Shown piece by piece: positions 54,370 to 63,787 of a stretch of 64,000 nucleotides of DNA. A program made the position numbers and the translations under genes. How positions within the stretch are numbered: position 1 is the first letter of the stretch; the number at the start of each line of letters is the position of its first letter. The DNA is taken from NCBI RefSeq assembly GCF_003208215.1, contig NZ_QKLW01000009.1, positions 90,325-154,324 on the forward strand, written 5' to 3'. Source of the stretch: Marinomonas alcarazii. GTDB lineage: Bacteria; Pseudomonadota; Gammaproteobacteria; Pseudomonadales; Marinomonadaceae. The notes under the pieces were generated by a model. It did not search any database. It was not told the DNA's origin and was given only the letters and a program-made list of their open reading frames with translations.

Positions 54370-56988
54370 ATGAAGAGTTCTGAGTTACGCCAGTCATTTT
54401 TATCGTACTTTGAAAGTAAGCAGCATCAAATCGTGGAATCCAGCTCTTTGGTACCAGGAAATGATCCGACTTTGTTGTTCACCAATGCTGGCATGGTCCA
54501 GTTTAAAGACGTGTTTTTGGGAGAGGATCTTCGCCCATATTCACGAGCAACAACGTCTCAGCGTTGTGTGCGAGCGGGTGGCAAGCACAATGACCTAGAA
54601 AACGTTGGTTATACGGCGCGTCATCATACTTTCTTTGAAATGCTAGGTAACTTCAGCTTTGGTGATTACTTTAAAAAAGATGCCATTCATTATGCTTGGG
54701 AGTTTCTAACCGTTGTGTTGAAGTTGCCAACAGAGAAACTCTTGGTAACGGTTTATGCTGAAGACGATGAAGCCTACGATATTTGGAATAAAGATATAGG
54801 TCTGCCTGCAGAAAAAATCGTTCGCATTGGCGATAACAAAGGTGGCCGTTACCAGTCTGATAACTTCTGGGCAATGGGCGACACAGGGCCATGCGGTCCT
54901 TGTACTGAAGTATTTTATGATCATGGTGAGCATATTTGGGGTGGGCCTCCAGGTTCTCCGGAAGAAGATGGTGACCGTTTTATCGAAATCTGGAACGTGG
55001 TCTTCATGCAGTTTAATCGTTCTGCTGATGGTGAGATGGCGCCTTTGCCTAAGCCTTCTGTTGATACTGGCATGGGCTTAGAACGTATTGCTGCAATTCT
55101 GCAAGGTGTTCACAGTAACTATGAAATCGATTTGTTTCAGAATCTAATCAAAGCTGCGGCAAAAGTTGTTGGTACTCAGGATCTGAGTGCGCAGTCTCTT
55201 CGCGTTATTGCAGACCATATTCGTTCTTGTTCCTTCATGATCGTCGATGGTGTGATTCCGTCGAATGAAGGTCGTGGTTATGTCTTGCGTCGTATTATTC
55301 GTCGTGCCATTCGTCACGGTAATAAGCTGGGTCAAAAAGGTGTCTTTTTCCATAAGTTGGTAGAAGCACTTGATGTTGAAATGGGTGAAGCTTACCCAGA
55401 GCTAACTAAGTTAAAAGAGCGTGTTGCTTCTATTCTCTTAAAAGAAGAAGAGCAGTTTGCTAAGACGCTTGATCAAGGGATGAAAATCCTTGAGGAAGCG
55501 ATTTCTGAACTAGGCGATAAAAAAGTTATTCCTGGCGAGACAGTGTTTAAACTTTATGACACTTATGGTTTTCCAGCAGATTTAACCAATGATGTCGCTC
55601 GTGAGAATGATCTAGAAATTGATGAAGCTGGATTTGAAGTTGCAATGGATGCACAACGTGCTCGTGCTCGCTCAGCAAGCAATTTCTCTATGGATATGTC
55701 CGGCAGTATAAAGCTGGACTCTGTTACTGAGTTCACCGGTTATGACAATCTGGCTGGTACTTGCGAAATTGAAATGATCCTTGTTGACGGTGAATCTGTT
55801 CAGTCTATTGAGGCAGGTCAAGTTGCCGCTGTCGTTTTGAAATCGACTCCGTTTTACGCTGAGTCTGGTGGTCAAGTTGGTGACCAAGGTTGGTTGCGTG
55901 GCGCAGGAGCGTTCAAAGTTTCTAACACAACAAAACAAGCTAAGGCACACCTGCATTATGGTGAGTTAAAAGAAGGTAGTTTGACTGTTGGAGATCAAGT
56001 GACGGGTGAGGTAGATCGTACTTTGCGTATGGCTACAACATTGAATCACTCTGCGACTCACTTAATGCACGAAGCGTTGCGTCGTATTTTGGGGGATCAT
56101 GTTCTGCAGAAAGGCTCTTTGGTAAACGCGGAACGTTTGCGTTTCGATTTTTCACATTTTGAAGGTGTGACAGCGACCGAAATTGAGCAAATCGAAGATA
56201 TGGTAAACGAACAGATTCGTTTAAACCGTGCTGTAGAAACAGACATTATGGATGTCGAGTCCGCTAAAGCGAAAGGCGCTATGGCGTTATTTGGCGAAAA
56301 GTATGACAGCGAAGTGCGTGTGTTGACGATGGGCGCTGATTACTCGATTGAGTTATGTGGTGGTACTCACGTAAGCCGCACAGGTGACATTGGTTTCTTT
56401 AAAATCGTTTCAGAGAGCGGTATTGCAGCCGGTGTTCGTCGTATAGAAGCGGTGACGGGTAAAGTTGCGATTGATACAACGCGTCAAACAGAGTCAATTC
56501 TTGACGGTATTGCCAGTCTTGTTAAAGGCAATCAAGACAGTGTCCTAGATAAAGTTGTGGCCTTAAATGATCATGCTCGTAGCTTGCAAAAAGAGCTGGA
56601 TGCAGTGAAAAGCAAAATGGCAGCTTTGGCTGGCGCTGATTTGGCTTCTCAGGCAGTGGATATCAATGGCGGTAAGTTGTTGGTCGCTCAAGTTGAAGTG
56701 GAAGATCCAAAAGCATTGCGCGATTTGCTTGATGAGTTGAAGAGCAAGCTTGAATCTGCCGTTATTCTTTTGGCAGCGGTGAATGATGGTAAGGTAAGTT
56801 TGATTGCTGGTGTAACAAAAGAACTGACTAAAAACGTGAAAGCGGGTGACCTGATTAAGATGGTTGCACCTTTGGTTGATGGTAAGGGCGGTGGTCGTCC
56901 TGATATGGCTCAGGCTGGTGGTAATAATCCAGATGGTTTGCCTGCTGCGCTTGCGTTAGTGCCTGATTGGGTTGCTGAACGAGTATAA
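54370..56988 (+). CDS. alaS: Alanyl-tRNA synthetase
   Basis: AlaS charges tRNA-Ala and edits Ser/Gly mischarging. The 872-residue class II synthetase has [20 protein letters not shown] at the start. Motif 2/3 regions are [20 protein letters not shown] and [13 protein letters not shown]. The editing domain has [12 protein letters not shown] (His560, His564) and [17 protein letters not shown] (Cys663). The C-terminal oligomerisation part ends in [12 protein letters not shown]. Length is typical. lysC starts 45 bp after its stop. Confidence 0.98.
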   Translation: MKSSELRQSFLSYFESKQHQIVESSSLVPGNDPTLLFTNAGMVQFKDVFLGEDLRPYSRATTSQRCVRAGGKHNDLENVGYTARHHTFFEMLGNFSFGDYFKKDAIHYAWEFLTVVLKLPTEKLLVTVYAEDDEAYDIWNKDIGLPAEKIVRIGDNKGGRYQSDNFWAMGDTGPCGPCTEVFYDHGEHIWGGPPGSPEEDGDRFIEIWNVVFMQFNRSADGEMAPLPKPSVDTGMGLERIAAILQGVHSNYEIDLFQNLIKAAAKVVGTQDLSAQSLRVIADHIRSCSFMIVDGVIPSNEGRGYVLRRIIRRAIRHGNKLGQKGVFFHKLVEALDVEMGEAYPELTKLKERVASILLKEEEQFAKTLDQGMKILEEAISELGDKKVIPGETVFKLYDTYGFPADLTNDVARENDLEIDEAGFEVAMDAQRARARSASNFSMDMSGSIKLDSVTEFTGYDNLAGTCEIEMILVDGESVQSIEAGQVAAVVLKSTPFYAESGGQVGDQGWLRGAGAFKVSNTTKQAKAHLHYGELKEGSLTVGDQVTGEVDRTLRMATTLNHSATHLMHEALRRILGDHVLQKGSLVNAERLRFDFSHFEGVTATEIEQIEDMVNEQIRLNRAVETDIMDVESAKAKGAMALFGEKYDSEVRVLTMGADYSIELCGGTHVSRTGDIGFFKIVSESGIAAGVRRIEAVTGKVAIDTTRQTESILDGIASLVKGNQDSVLDKVVALNDHARSLQKELDAVKSKMAALAGADLASQAVDINGGKLLVAQVEVEDPKALRDLLDELKSKLESAVILLAAVNDGKVSLIAGVTKELTKNVKAGDLIKMVAPLVDGKGGGRPDMAQAGGNNPDGLPAALALVPDWVAERV

Positions 56989-57033
56989 CTTGATACGCTC
57001 TGTTTGAGCTTTGATTTGGGTGATAGAAAGATT

Positions 57034-58275
57034 ATGGCGTTGTTAGTTCAAAAATACGGCGGCACTTCGGTAGGTACTATAGAGCGTATCGAAGCGGTTG
57101 CAGATCGAGTGTTAAAGCATAAGCAACAAGGCGATGATATTGTCGTAGTTGTTTCGGCTATGAGTGGTGAGACCAATAGACTGATTGATCTTGCTAAAAG
57201 TATCAGTGCTTCACCTAATGCGCGGGAGATGGATGTTCTTTTGTCGACAGGGGAGCAGGTTACCATCGCTCTTTTGTCAATGGCGTTGATGAAGCGTGGG
57301 CTTGATGCTCGTTCTTATACGGGATCTCAAATTCGTATTACAACTGACAACGCACATGGTAAGGCTAGAATCCAAAAAATTGATACCGAAGCGATGCGTG
57401 CAGACTTAGATGCTGGACGAGTGATTGTCGCGGCCGGTTTTCAAGGGGCGGATGAGTTTGGCAATATTACGACTCTGGGGCGAGGTGGCTCAGATACGAC
57501 TGGTGTGGCTCTGGCGGCGGCTTTAAAGGCGGATGAATGCCAGATCTACACGGACGTTGATGGCGTTTATACGACAGATCCTAGGGTTGTTGACAGTGCT
57601 CGACGTTTGGAAAAAATTACCTTTGAAGAAATGTTGGAAATGGCCAGTCTTGGTTCTAAAGTGTTGCAGATTCGCTCTGTAGAGTTTGCTGGTAAATATC
57701 AAGTGCCACTGAGGGTGCTGTCTAGTTTTGTTGAAGGTGAAGGTACATTGATTACAACTGAGGGGGTTAAGGGTATGGAGCAACCAGCGGTTTCTGGGAT
57801 TGCATTCAATAGAGATGAGGCAAAGTTAACCCTGAAAGGTGTGCCTGATATACCAGGTATCGCTTCTCGTATTCTTGGCCCTATTAGTGATGCCAACATA
57901 GAAGTAGATATGATTGTTCAAAACGTATCTGTGGATGGTACGACTGACTTTACCTTTACTGTTCATCGCAATGAATATGATCAGGCGCTTGCAACATTGA
58001 ATACGATTGCGAGTGAGCTTGGTGCGAAAGCCGTGTTGTCTGATGCTAAGATCGCTAAGGTGTCTATTGTGGGGGTGGGGATGCGCTCTCATGCAGGCGT
58101 GGCGAGCACAATGTTCAAGGCTTTGGCTGCTGAGTCGATAAATATTCAGTTGATTTCGACATCAGAAATTAAAGTTTCAGTCATTATTGATGAAAAATAC
58201 ATGGAGTTGGCTGTTCGAGCTTTACATTCAGCATTCAAATTAAACGAAGCGACACCAGGCGTGAGCGAAGCGTAA
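57034..58275 (+). CDS. lysC: Aspartate kinase
   Basis: LysC phosphorylates aspartate, the entry step to lysine, threonine and methionine. It may work with hom and thrC far upstream. Started at ATG 57034 (MALLVQKYGGTSVG) it has 413 residues; a 10-residue extension to 57004 is not family-like. The kinase domain shows VVVVSAMSGETNRLIDLA and GRGGSDTTGVALAAALKA. Two ACT domains from about 265 bind feedback amino acids. The order alaS-lysC-csrA is widespread in gammaproteobacteria. I see no lysine riboswitch upstream. Confidence 0.97.
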   Translation: MALLVQKYGGTSVGTIERIEAVADRVLKHKQQGDDIVVVVSAMSGETNRLIDLAKSISASPNAREMDVLLSTGEQVTIALLSMALMKRGLDARSYTGSQIRITTDNAHGKARIQKIDTEAMRADLDAGRVIVAAGFQGADEFGNITTLGRGGSDTTGVALAAALKADECQIYTDVDGVYTTDPRVVDSARRLEKITFEEMLEMASLGSKVLQIRSVEFAGKYQVPLRVLSSFVEGEGTLITTEGVKGMEQPAVSGIAFNRDEAKLTLKGVPDIPGIASRILGPISDANIEVDMIVQNVSVDGTTDFTFTVHRNEYDQALATLNTIASELGAKAVLSDAKIAKVSIVGVGMRSHAGVASTMFKALAAESINIQLISTSEIKVSVIIDEKYMELAVRALHSAFKLNEATPGVSEA

Positions 58276-58347
58276 CAATTGGATACATAAAACCCTGTAC
58301 GAATGGATGGTTTAATTTTTAGAGAGGGGCTACAATAGCCTTTGTAG

Positions 58348-58378
58348 GAATTGCCCTACATCATGTGTAAGGCAATTC
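58348..58378 (+). promoter_or_regulatory. Leader hairpin of csrA
   Basis: GAATTGCC (58348-58355) pairs with GGCAATTC (58371-58378). An inner TACA/TGTA stem (58357-58360 with 58366-58369) continues it past one mismatch. It lies 42-72 nt before the csrA start. A GGA motif starts at its edge (58347) and a second lies in the Shine-Dalgarno at 58407-58409. The two could form a CsrA autoregulation site. Confidence 0.5.
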
Positions 58379-58419
58379 GACTAAAAACATTTAAAAGTTA
58401 TTACAGGGAGATTACTCAA

Positions 58420-58608
58420 ATGCTTATTCTTACTAGACGTGTTGGTGAAACTTTAATGGTTGGTGACGAGGTTTCTGTCACTGTATTAGGCGTAAAAGGT
58501 AATCAGGTTCGTATTGGTATTAATGCACCTAAAGATGTTTCTGTTCATCGTGAAGAGATTTATCTACGCATTCAAAAAGAACAAGACGATCAAGATTTAG
58601 AAGATTAA
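58420..58608 (+). CDS. csrA: Carbon storage regulator CsrA
   Basis: CsrA (RsmA) is a dimeric RNA-binding protein that blocks translation at GGA-containing leaders. The ATG at 58420 has GGGAG at 58406-58410 and opens [20 protein letters not shown], the near-invariant family start. [24 protein letters not shown] follows, with the conserved Val-His-Arg-Glu end of strand 5. The product is 62 residues. A frame extending to 58351 is not the real start. It follows lysC, as in E. coli. The CsrB/RsmZ-like RNA at about 44.2 kb should be its antagonist. Confidence 0.98.
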   Translation: MLILTRRVGETLMVGDEVSVTVLGVKGNQVRIGINAPKDVSVHREEIYLRIQKEQDDQDLED

Positions 58609-58622
58609 TTTTAAAAAAAGCC

Positions 58623-58650
58623 TTTACAAGACAAATGTGTCGTATATAAT
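58623..58650 (+). promoter_or_regulatory. Strong promoter of the tRNA cluster
   Basis: TTTACA (58623-58628), 16-bp spacer, perfect TATAAT (58645-58650), then a GC-rich discriminator GCGCCCC as expected for stringently controlled stable RNA genes. Confidence 0.85.
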
Positions 58651-58666
58651 GCGCCCCACTTGTTAC

Positions 58667-58756
58667 GGAGAGTTGGCCGAGTGGCCGAAGGCGCGCCCCT
58701 GCTAAGGGTGTATGGGTTAACACTCATCGAGGGTTCGAATCCCTCACTCTCCGCCA
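58667..58756 (+). tRNA. tRNA-Ser (GCT)
   Basis: A 90-nt type II tRNA with acceptor arms GGAGAGT and ACTCTCC. The anticodon loop CTGCTAA reads GCT. It has a long variable arm, TTCGAATC in the T loop and encoded CCA. The csrA-tRNA-Ser neighbour pair is common in gammaproteobacteria. Confidence 0.97.
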
Positions 58757-58763
58757 TTTCAAG

Positions 58764-58795
58764 TTTTATTTAGAGACTATCCTTTCTAAATAAAA
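58764..58795 (+). repeat. AT-rich hairpin spacer after tRNA-Ser
   Basis: TTTTATTTAGA (58764-58774) pairs with TCTAAATAAAA (58785-58795), 11 bp perfect. No long T run follows, so it may mark processing between tRNAs rather than termination. Confidence 0.6.
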
Positions 58796-58814
58796 AGAGA
58801 AAAGAAATTGCAGT

Positions 58815-58891
58815 GCACCCGTAGCTCAGCTGGATAGAGTACTCGGCTACGAACCGAGCGGTCAGAGGTTCGAATCCTCTCGGGTGCACCA
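58815..58891 (+). tRNA. tRNA-Arg (ACG), copy 1
   Basis: A 77-nt tRNA with acceptor GCACCCG/CGGGTGC and anticodon loop CTACGAA (ACG; the A is normally read as inosine). The T loop is TTCGAATC and CCA is encoded. It is identical in sequence to the next two copies. Confidence 0.97.
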
Positions 58892-58900
58892 TTTCAAAAA

Positions 58901-58930
58901 TACATTTTATTTTATCCAGAATAAAATGTA
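58901..58930 (+). repeat. AT-rich hairpin spacer between tRNA-Arg copies 1 and 2
   Basis: TACATTTTATT (58901-58911) pairs perfectly with AATAAAATGTA (58920-58930). It resembles the spacer stem after tRNA-Ser. Confidence 0.6.
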
Positions 58931-58945
58931 GGAATAAATTGCTAT

Positions 58946-59022
58946 GCACCCGTAGCTCAGCTGGATAGAGTACTCGGCTACGAACCGAGCGGTCAGAGGT
59001 TCGAATCCTCTCGGGTGCACCA
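58946..59022 (+). tRNA. tRNA-Arg (ACG), copy 2
   Basis: Exact repeat of copy 1: 77 nt with anticodon ACG and encoded CCA. Confidence 0.97.
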
Positions 59023-59034
59023 TTCATTCCCCAA

Positions 59035-59066
59035 TACATTTTTTATTTATCCACATTTAAAATGTA
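59035..59066 (+). repeat. Hairpin spacer between tRNA-Arg copies 2 and 3
   Basis: TACATTTT (59035-59042) pairs with AAAATGTA (59059-59066), 8 bp, loop 16. It is a shortened relative of the previous spacer. Confidence 0.5.
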
Positions 59067-59081
59067 CTAAAAAATTGTTAT

Positions 59082-59158
59082 GCACCCGTAGCTCAGCTGG
59101 ATAGAGTACTCGGCTACGAACCGAGCGGTCAGAGGTTCGAATCCTCTCGGGTGCACCA
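59082..59158 (+). tRNA. tRNA-Arg (ACG), copy 3
   Basis: Third identical 77-nt copy with encoded CCA. It is followed by a T-rich stretch but no clear stem terminator before dusC. Confidence 0.97.
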
Positions 59159-59220
59159 TTTCCTTTTCTTATTTATCTCCCCAAATATTTATATCCTCCC
59201 AATATTTTTTACCTCCTTTG

Positions 59221-60225
59221 TTATTTCATTATTTCTTCAAAGCACGTTGTTATTTCGTCTGTATTTTTGCTACGACGTAGTGCCTGCAGGTTTTCTTTGA
59301 TTTCTACAAAATTGAAGCGTAAGTGTCCGCACCATTGTTTTAACCTGCCAAGTGTTGCAACCTCATCATAGTGCTGTTTCAGTTCCTTAGTGTAAGTGCT
59401 GAATAGCTTTATAAAGATGGATTTATCAATGCTGCTTATTTCACCGTTTAGTTCGGCTCTTAGTTGTTGAAAAATAAATGGGTTATTAAGAGAACCTCTT
59501 CCAATCATAAAATGTTGGCAGCCTGTGATGGCTTGACAGCGCAATAGGGACTCTGTGTCTATGATGTCGCCATTTGCGACAACGATCATTTTTGTCTTGT
59601 CCTGAATTTCACCAATTTTTTCCCAGCGAGCCGGTGGCTTGTAGCCATCTTTTTTGGTCCGCCCATGGATGGTCAGTGTACCTACTCCAGCGGCTTCAAT
59701 TGCTGCCACATTTTCAAATAATAGGTCTTCATTCTCGAAGCCTAAGCGAATTTTTGCAGAGACAGGGATTTCGTTTGGTAGGCTTTTGCGAATGGCGCTC
59801 ATGATCTCGTGCAGCGTATCTGGCGTTTGCAGTAGTACTGAGCCACCGCCATGACCATTTACACGTTTTGCTGGACAGCCAAAATTTACATCGATATGTG
59901 TGGCACCAGCCTCAACAGCATTTAACGCACTGTGTGCCATGAGTTCAGCATTGCTGCCTAGTAATTGAGTGTGGACTGGGTGATTGTATTGTGTTTTTGC
60001 TGCCTGTTGGTTTTCAGGAATAAGGCGTTTAAATGTGCTTGAAGGAATGGGGTATTGCGTAACCCTAATGAATTCGGAAACTAAATAGTCCATTCCACCA
60101 ATTCTGGAAAGTAATGCTCTCATTGTGTGATCCATAACACCCTCCATTGGGGCTACGGCCAGTACAATATTATTCTTGTGTGCTCTTTTAATGGGGAAAG
60201 GTGCTTTTTCTAGGGAATTGTTCAC
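59221..60225 (-). CDS. dusC: tRNA-dihydrouridine synthase DusC
   Basis: DusC reduces U16 of tRNAs with FMN. The 334-residue protein has VLAVAPMEGVMDHTMRALL and the catalytic cysteine at about 117 in VNFGCPAKRVNGHGGGSVL, with GHGGGSVLL as in DusC. IHGRTKKDGYKPPARW, the FMN-phosphate region MIVVANGDI and FMIGRGSLNNPFIF follow. It is convergent with the tRNA cluster and divergent from oadG. Confidence 0.92.
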   Translation of the reverse strand: MNNSLEKAPFPIKRAHKNNIVLAVAPMEGVMDHTMRALLSRIGGMDYLVSEFIRVTQYPIPSSTFKRLIPENQQAAKTQYNHPVHTQLLGSNAELMAHSALNAVEAGATHIDVNFGCPAKRVNGHGGGSVLLQTPDTLHEIMSAIRKSLPNEIPVSAKIRLGFENEDLLFENVAAIEAAGVGTLTIHGRTKKDGYKPPARWEKIGEIQDKTKMIVVANGDIIDTESLLRCQAITGCQHFMIGRGSLNNPFIFQQLRAELNGEISSIDKSIFIKLFSTYTKELKQHYDEVATLGRLKQWCGHLRFNFVEIKENLQALRRSKNTDEITTCFEEIMK

Positions 60226-60315
60226 GAAATAAGTCTAACTGTTATGCAAAAAAAATATGAAACTGTTCTGGTTTATGATAAAAACTATCTATAACAAATA
60301 AACAGTGCTGTCGTG

Positions 60316-60331
60316 TGTGCATCTGATCACA
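60316..60331. promoter_or_regulatory. Candidate CRP site upstream of oadG
   Basis: TGTGCATCTGATCACA matches the CRP core TGTGA-N6-TCACA with one mismatch (9 of 10 core bases). It lies in the dusC-oadG gap, 45 bp before oadG. It could serve either gene. Confidence 0.35.
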
Positions 60332-60375
60332 TTAGGTCTGTACAAACAAGGCAAGATAAATAAGGTGTTAATGCT

Positions 60376-60624
60376 ATGAATGGGCTGATAGAAGATGGTT
60401 TTGGGCTGATGGTCTTGGGAATGGGGTTTGTTTTCCTGTTTCTGGTTGTCTTGATATATGCGACTAAGTTCATGTCGCGCCTGCTTAATAATTGGTTCCC
60501 TGAGCAAACTGTTGTTGCTCCAAATTCTGCGCCAAAGGTTTTGACCCCCTCTGGTGTCGATGCGCAACTGACAGCCGTTATTACCGCAGCAGTTCACCAG
60601 CATCAAAAAAGTAAAAAATCCTAA
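60376..60624 (+). CDS. oadG: Oxaloacetate decarboxylase gamma subunit
   Basis: OadG is the small membrane subunit that assembles the Na+-pumping oxaloacetate decarboxylase. The 82-residue protein opens with a long hydrophobic segment (about 8-33, FGLMVLGMGFVFLFLVVLIYA). A hydrophilic part with proline and histidine at the end (AAVHQHQKSKKS) follows, possibly metal-binding as in OadG. It precedes oadA by 38 bp, the canonical order G-A-B. Confidence 0.9.
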   Translation: MNGLIEDGFGLMVLGMGFVFLFLVVLIYATKFMSRLLNNWFPEQTVVAPNSAPKVLTPSGVDAQLTAVITAAVHQHQKSKKS

Positions 60625-60662
60625 TCTTATATTAATAACTTTACTCTCTACGAGGCAGAAAC

Positions 60663-62459
60663 ATGACAACAACAAAGCAACCTCTTGGCATTACTGATGT
60701 CGTTTTGCGTGATGCTCACCAATCTTTGTTTGCTACGCGTATGCGTATTGACGATATGCTTCCTATTGCTGAAAAGCTTGATCAAGTTGGCTTTTGGTCG
60801 CTTGAGTCTTGGGGCGGGGCGACGTTTGATGCTTGTATTCGCTTTATTGGTGAGGATCCATGGGAGCGTATTCGTGAGCTTAAAAAGGCAATGCCTAATA
60901 CGCCTCAGCAAATGTTGTTGCGCGGGCAAAACTTGCTTGGTTACCGTCACTATGCCGATGATGTAGTTAATAAATTTGTGGAGCGGGCTGCGTTTAATGG
61001 CGTAGATGTTTTTCGAATCTTTGATGCAATGAATGATCCTCGTAACTTGGAAACGGCGATTAAGGCGGTTAAACAGCAGGGTAAGCATGCACAAGGCACT
61101 ATTTCTTATACTAAGAGCCGAGTACATACAACTCAGAACTGGGTTGATTATGCCAAAACGCTTGAGGATATGGGTGCGGACTCTATTGCCATCAAGGATA
61201 TGTCGGGGATTTTAACTCCATATGATGCTTTTGAGTTGGTGAGTTTGCTTAAAGCTCAAACTCAATTAGAAGTTCAATTGCATGCACACGCAACTTCTGG
61301 CTTGTCAGATATGACGATACTAAAAGCGGTTGAGGCTGGCGTGGATCGTGTTGATACTGCGATTTCTTCTATGTCGATGACATACGGTCATAGCGCAACA
61401 GAATCTGTAGTTGCAGCTTTGCAGGGTACAGATAGAGATACAGGTTTGGATTTAGAGTTGCTAGAAGAAATTGCTTCGTATTTCCGAGATGTAAGGAAAA
61501 AGTATGCGAAGTTTGAAGGGTCTCTTCGTGGTACAGATTCTCGTATTTTGATAGCTCAAGTTCCTGGTGGCATGTTAACGAACATGGAAAGTCAGTTGAA
61601 AGAGCAAGGTGCTGCAGATAAGTTTGATGAAGTGTTAAGAGAGATACCAAAAGTTCGTGAAGATCTAGGTTTGATTCCACTTGTTACGCCTACTTCTCAA
61701 ATTGTTGGTACTCAGGCTGTTTTGAATGTCCTAACAGGTGAGCGTTATAAATCAATTTCAAAAGAGACAGCAGGTATTTTGAAAGGGGAATACGGTGCTG
61801 CCCCAGCTGAGTTTAATCGTGAATTGCAGGCGAGAGTGTTGGATGGTTCCGAGGCGATCACTTGCCGGCCAGCTGATTTGTTGTCACCAGAAATGGAGAA
61901 ATTGACTGATGAATTGGTTGCTCTTGCCAAGGAAAAGAATATTTCCCTATCAAGTGATCAGATTGATGACGTTTTAACGTATGCTTTGTTTCCTCAAATC
62001 GGGCTGAAATTCTTGCAAAATCGCGGGGATTCTAGTGCTTTTGAGCCAGCTCCTTCCATTGAAGATGCTGTTGAAAGTACGTCAGTAGCGGTGAGCGCTC
62101 CTTCGAGCGAGGCGAGTGTTTATACTGTTTCAGTTTCAGGGCAGAGCTTTGTTGTTCAAGTGTCGGAAGGTGGTGATGTAAGTAATATTCAGCCAGTAGC
62201 AAGTGCTCAAGCTTCTCCGGTACCGGCATCAGCGCCAGCACAAGCTTCTGGCGAGGATGTGCCTTCTCCATTAGCGGGCAATATATTCAAAGTGCTCGTG
62301 TCTTCAGGGCAGCAAGTGAATGAAGGCGATACCGTCATGATTCTAGAGGCGATGAAAATGGAGACTGAGATCTCTGCGCCTAAGTCAGGTGTTGTGGGTT
62401 CCATTAATGTAAAAGAAGGTGACTCCGTACAGGTCGGTCAGTCGCTTCTCACTTTGTAA
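60663..62459 (+). CDS. oadA: Oxaloacetate decarboxylase alpha subunit (biotin carboxyl carrier)
   Basis: OadA transfers CO2 from oxaloacetate to its own biotin. The 598-residue protein has an N-terminal carboxyltransferase barrel ([33 protein letters not shown]). A conserved central domain follows ([16 protein letters not shown]). A Ala/Pro-rich linker (about 470-525) precedes a biotinyl domain with Lys565 in [10 protein letters not shown]. It works with OadB, which decarboxylates carboxybiotin and pumps Na+. Confidence 0.95.
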   Translation: MTTTKQPLGITDVVLRDAHQSLFATRMRIDDMLPIAEKLDQVGFWSLESWGGATFDACIRFIGEDPWERIRELKKAMPNTPQQMLLRGQNLLGYRHYADDVVNKFVERAAFNGVDVFRIFDAMNDPRNLETAIKAVKQQGKHAQGTISYTKSRVHTTQNWVDYAKTLEDMGADSIAIKDMSGILTPYDAFELVSLLKAQTQLEVQLHAHATSGLSDMTILKAVEAGVDRVDTAISSMSMTYGHSATESVVAALQGTDRDTGLDLELLEEIASYFRDVRKKYAKFEGSLRGTDSRILIAQVPGGMLTNMESQLKEQGAADKFDEVLREIPKVREDLGLIPLVTPTSQIVGTQAVLNVLTGERYKSISKETAGILKGEYGAAPAEFNRELQARVLDGSEAITCRPADLLSPEMEKLTDELVALAKEKNISLSSDQIDDVLTYALFPQIGLKFLQNRGDSSAFEPAPSIEDAVESTSVAVSAPSSEASVYTVSVSGQSFVVQVSEGGDVSNIQPVASAQASPVPASAPAQASGEDVPSPLAGNIFKVLVSSGQQVNEGDTVMILEAMKMETEISAPKSGVVGSINVKEGDSVQVGQSLLTL

Positions 62460-62478
62460 TTAAAGGAACAAGTTTAAA

Positions 62479-63651
62479 ATGGAAAACAAATTATTAAACC
62501 TTTACCACGATACTGGGATTTATCAGCTCGAATTTGGCCAGTTTGTGATGATCTGTGTCGGTTTGTTGTTGGTCTTTTTGGCGATAAAGAAAGGCTTTGA
62601 GCCGTTATTGCTGTTGCCTATCGGTATTGGGGCGGTGCTTGTCAATATTCCTGGTGCAGGATTTATGGCGGCTCCTGTCTATGATGCTGCTGGTCACATG
62701 GTGTCGCCAGGTGGGCTGCAATATTATATCTACCATGGAGGAATTGAGACGGGCTTGTTTCCGTTGCTCATTTTCATGGGGGTTGGAGCTATGACGGATT
62801 TCGGTCCTATGTTGGCGAACCCTAAAACCTTGCTCCTTGGGGCTGCAGCACAGTTTGGTATTTTTGCTACCGTAATTGGGGCGGTGCTTCTTGGTGCTTC
62901 AGGTATTATGGATTTCTCATTAGCGGATGCTGCTGCAATTGGTATTATTGGTGGTGCAGATGGTCCGACAGCCATTTTTGTTGCTAGTCGATTAGCTCCT
63001 GATTTATTGGGAGCCATTGCTGTTGCTGCTTATTCTTACATGGCGTTAGTTCCGCTTATTCAACCGCCAATAATGCGAGCGCTAACGACCAAAGAAGAGC
63101 GCTCTATTAAAATGGAGCAGCTTAGACCTGTTACTAAAAAAGAGAAGATTGTCTTCCCTATTGTTGTGACTATTCTTGTCGCTATGTTTTTGCCATCTGC
63201 AGCGCCTCTATTAGGGATGTTTTGTTTTGGTAACTTGATGCGAGAGTGTGGCGTTGTTAATCGCTTAAGCGATACGGCTCAAAATGCGTTGATTAATATT
63301 GTTACTATCTTCTTAGGTTTAGGGGTAGGGTCAAAGCTGAGTTCTGAGGCTTTCTTGAATTTAGAAACACTTGGAATATTAGGTTTGGGTTTGGTCGCTT
63401 TTTCTATTGGTACAGCTGCTGGCGTATTAATGGCGAAGGTAATGAATCGATTCTCCAATGAGGCTATAAACCCACTTATCGGCGCGGCAGGTGTTTCAGC
63501 TGTTCCCATGGCTGCGCGTGTCGCTAATAAAGTCGGGCTTGAAGCCAATAAACAAAACTTCCTATTGATGCATGCGATGGGGCCGAACGTTGCAGGTGTA
63601 ATTGGTTCTGCTGTCGCGGCAGGCGTAATGTTGAGTTACGTTGGTGGTTAG
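62479..63651 (+). CDS. oadB: Oxaloacetate decarboxylase beta subunit, Na+ pump
   Basis: OadB is the membrane subunit that couples carboxybiotin decarboxylation to Na+ export. The 390-residue protein has about ten hydrophobic segments. The conserved [20 protein letters not shown] and [21 protein letters not shown] contain the essential Asp and [10 protein letters not shown] motif. [19 protein letters not shown] and [23 protein letters not shown] follow near the end. A terminator follows. Confidence 0.96.
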   Translation: MENKLLNLYHDTGIYQLEFGQFVMICVGLLLVFLAIKKGFEPLLLLPIGIGAVLVNIPGAGFMAAPVYDAAGHMVSPGGLQYYIYHGGIETGLFPLLIFMGVGAMTDFGPMLANPKTLLLGAAAQFGIFATVIGAVLLGASGIMDFSLADAAAIGIIGGADGPTAIFVASRLAPDLLGAIAVAAYSYMALVPLIQPPIMRALTTKEERSIKMEQLRPVTKKEKIVFPIVVTILVAMFLPSAAPLLGMFCFGNLMRECGVVNRLSDTAQNALINIVTIFLGLGVGSKLSSEAFLNLETLGILGLGLVAFSIGTAAGVLMAKVMNRFSNEAINPLIGAAGVSAVPMAARVANKVGLEANKQNFLLMHAMGPNVAGVIGSAVAAGVMLSYVGG

Positions 63652-63670
63652 CGTTTAGTTCTGTTCCAAC

Positions 63671-63694
63671 AAAAAGACACCTAGGTGTCTTTTT
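63671..63694. terminator. Intrinsic terminator after oadGAB
   Basis: Perfect 24-base palindrome AAAAAGACACCTAGGTGTCT with T tail. It separates oadGAB from the rRNA promoter. Confidence 0.88.
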
Positions 63695-63753
63695 GTTTAT
63701 GTGGGGCTTAGAGAAGAAAAATAAAAACTTTTCATAAAAAGTGAAAAAAGAGC

Positions 63754-63781
63754 TTGCGCTAAAAAATTCAGAATGTATTAT
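63754..63781 (+). promoter_or_regulatory. Promoter of an rRNA operon
   Basis: TTGCGC (63754-63759), 16-bp spacer, TATTAT (63776-63781) and a GC-rich discriminator ACGCCCCCAC. Upstream (63715-63750) are A-tracts like an UP element. The downstream boxA confirms an rRNA leader. Confidence 0.8.
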
Positions 63782-63787
63782 ACGCCC

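Noticed and set aside
56989..57033. Lysine riboswitch before lysC
   Set aside because: Only 45 bp separate alaS and lysC, too short for the riboswitch fold.
58351..58608. csrA starting at 58351 (85 residues)
   Set aside because: [12 protein letters not shown] at 58420 is the invariant CsrA start with GGGAG upstream; the extension covers a leader hairpin.
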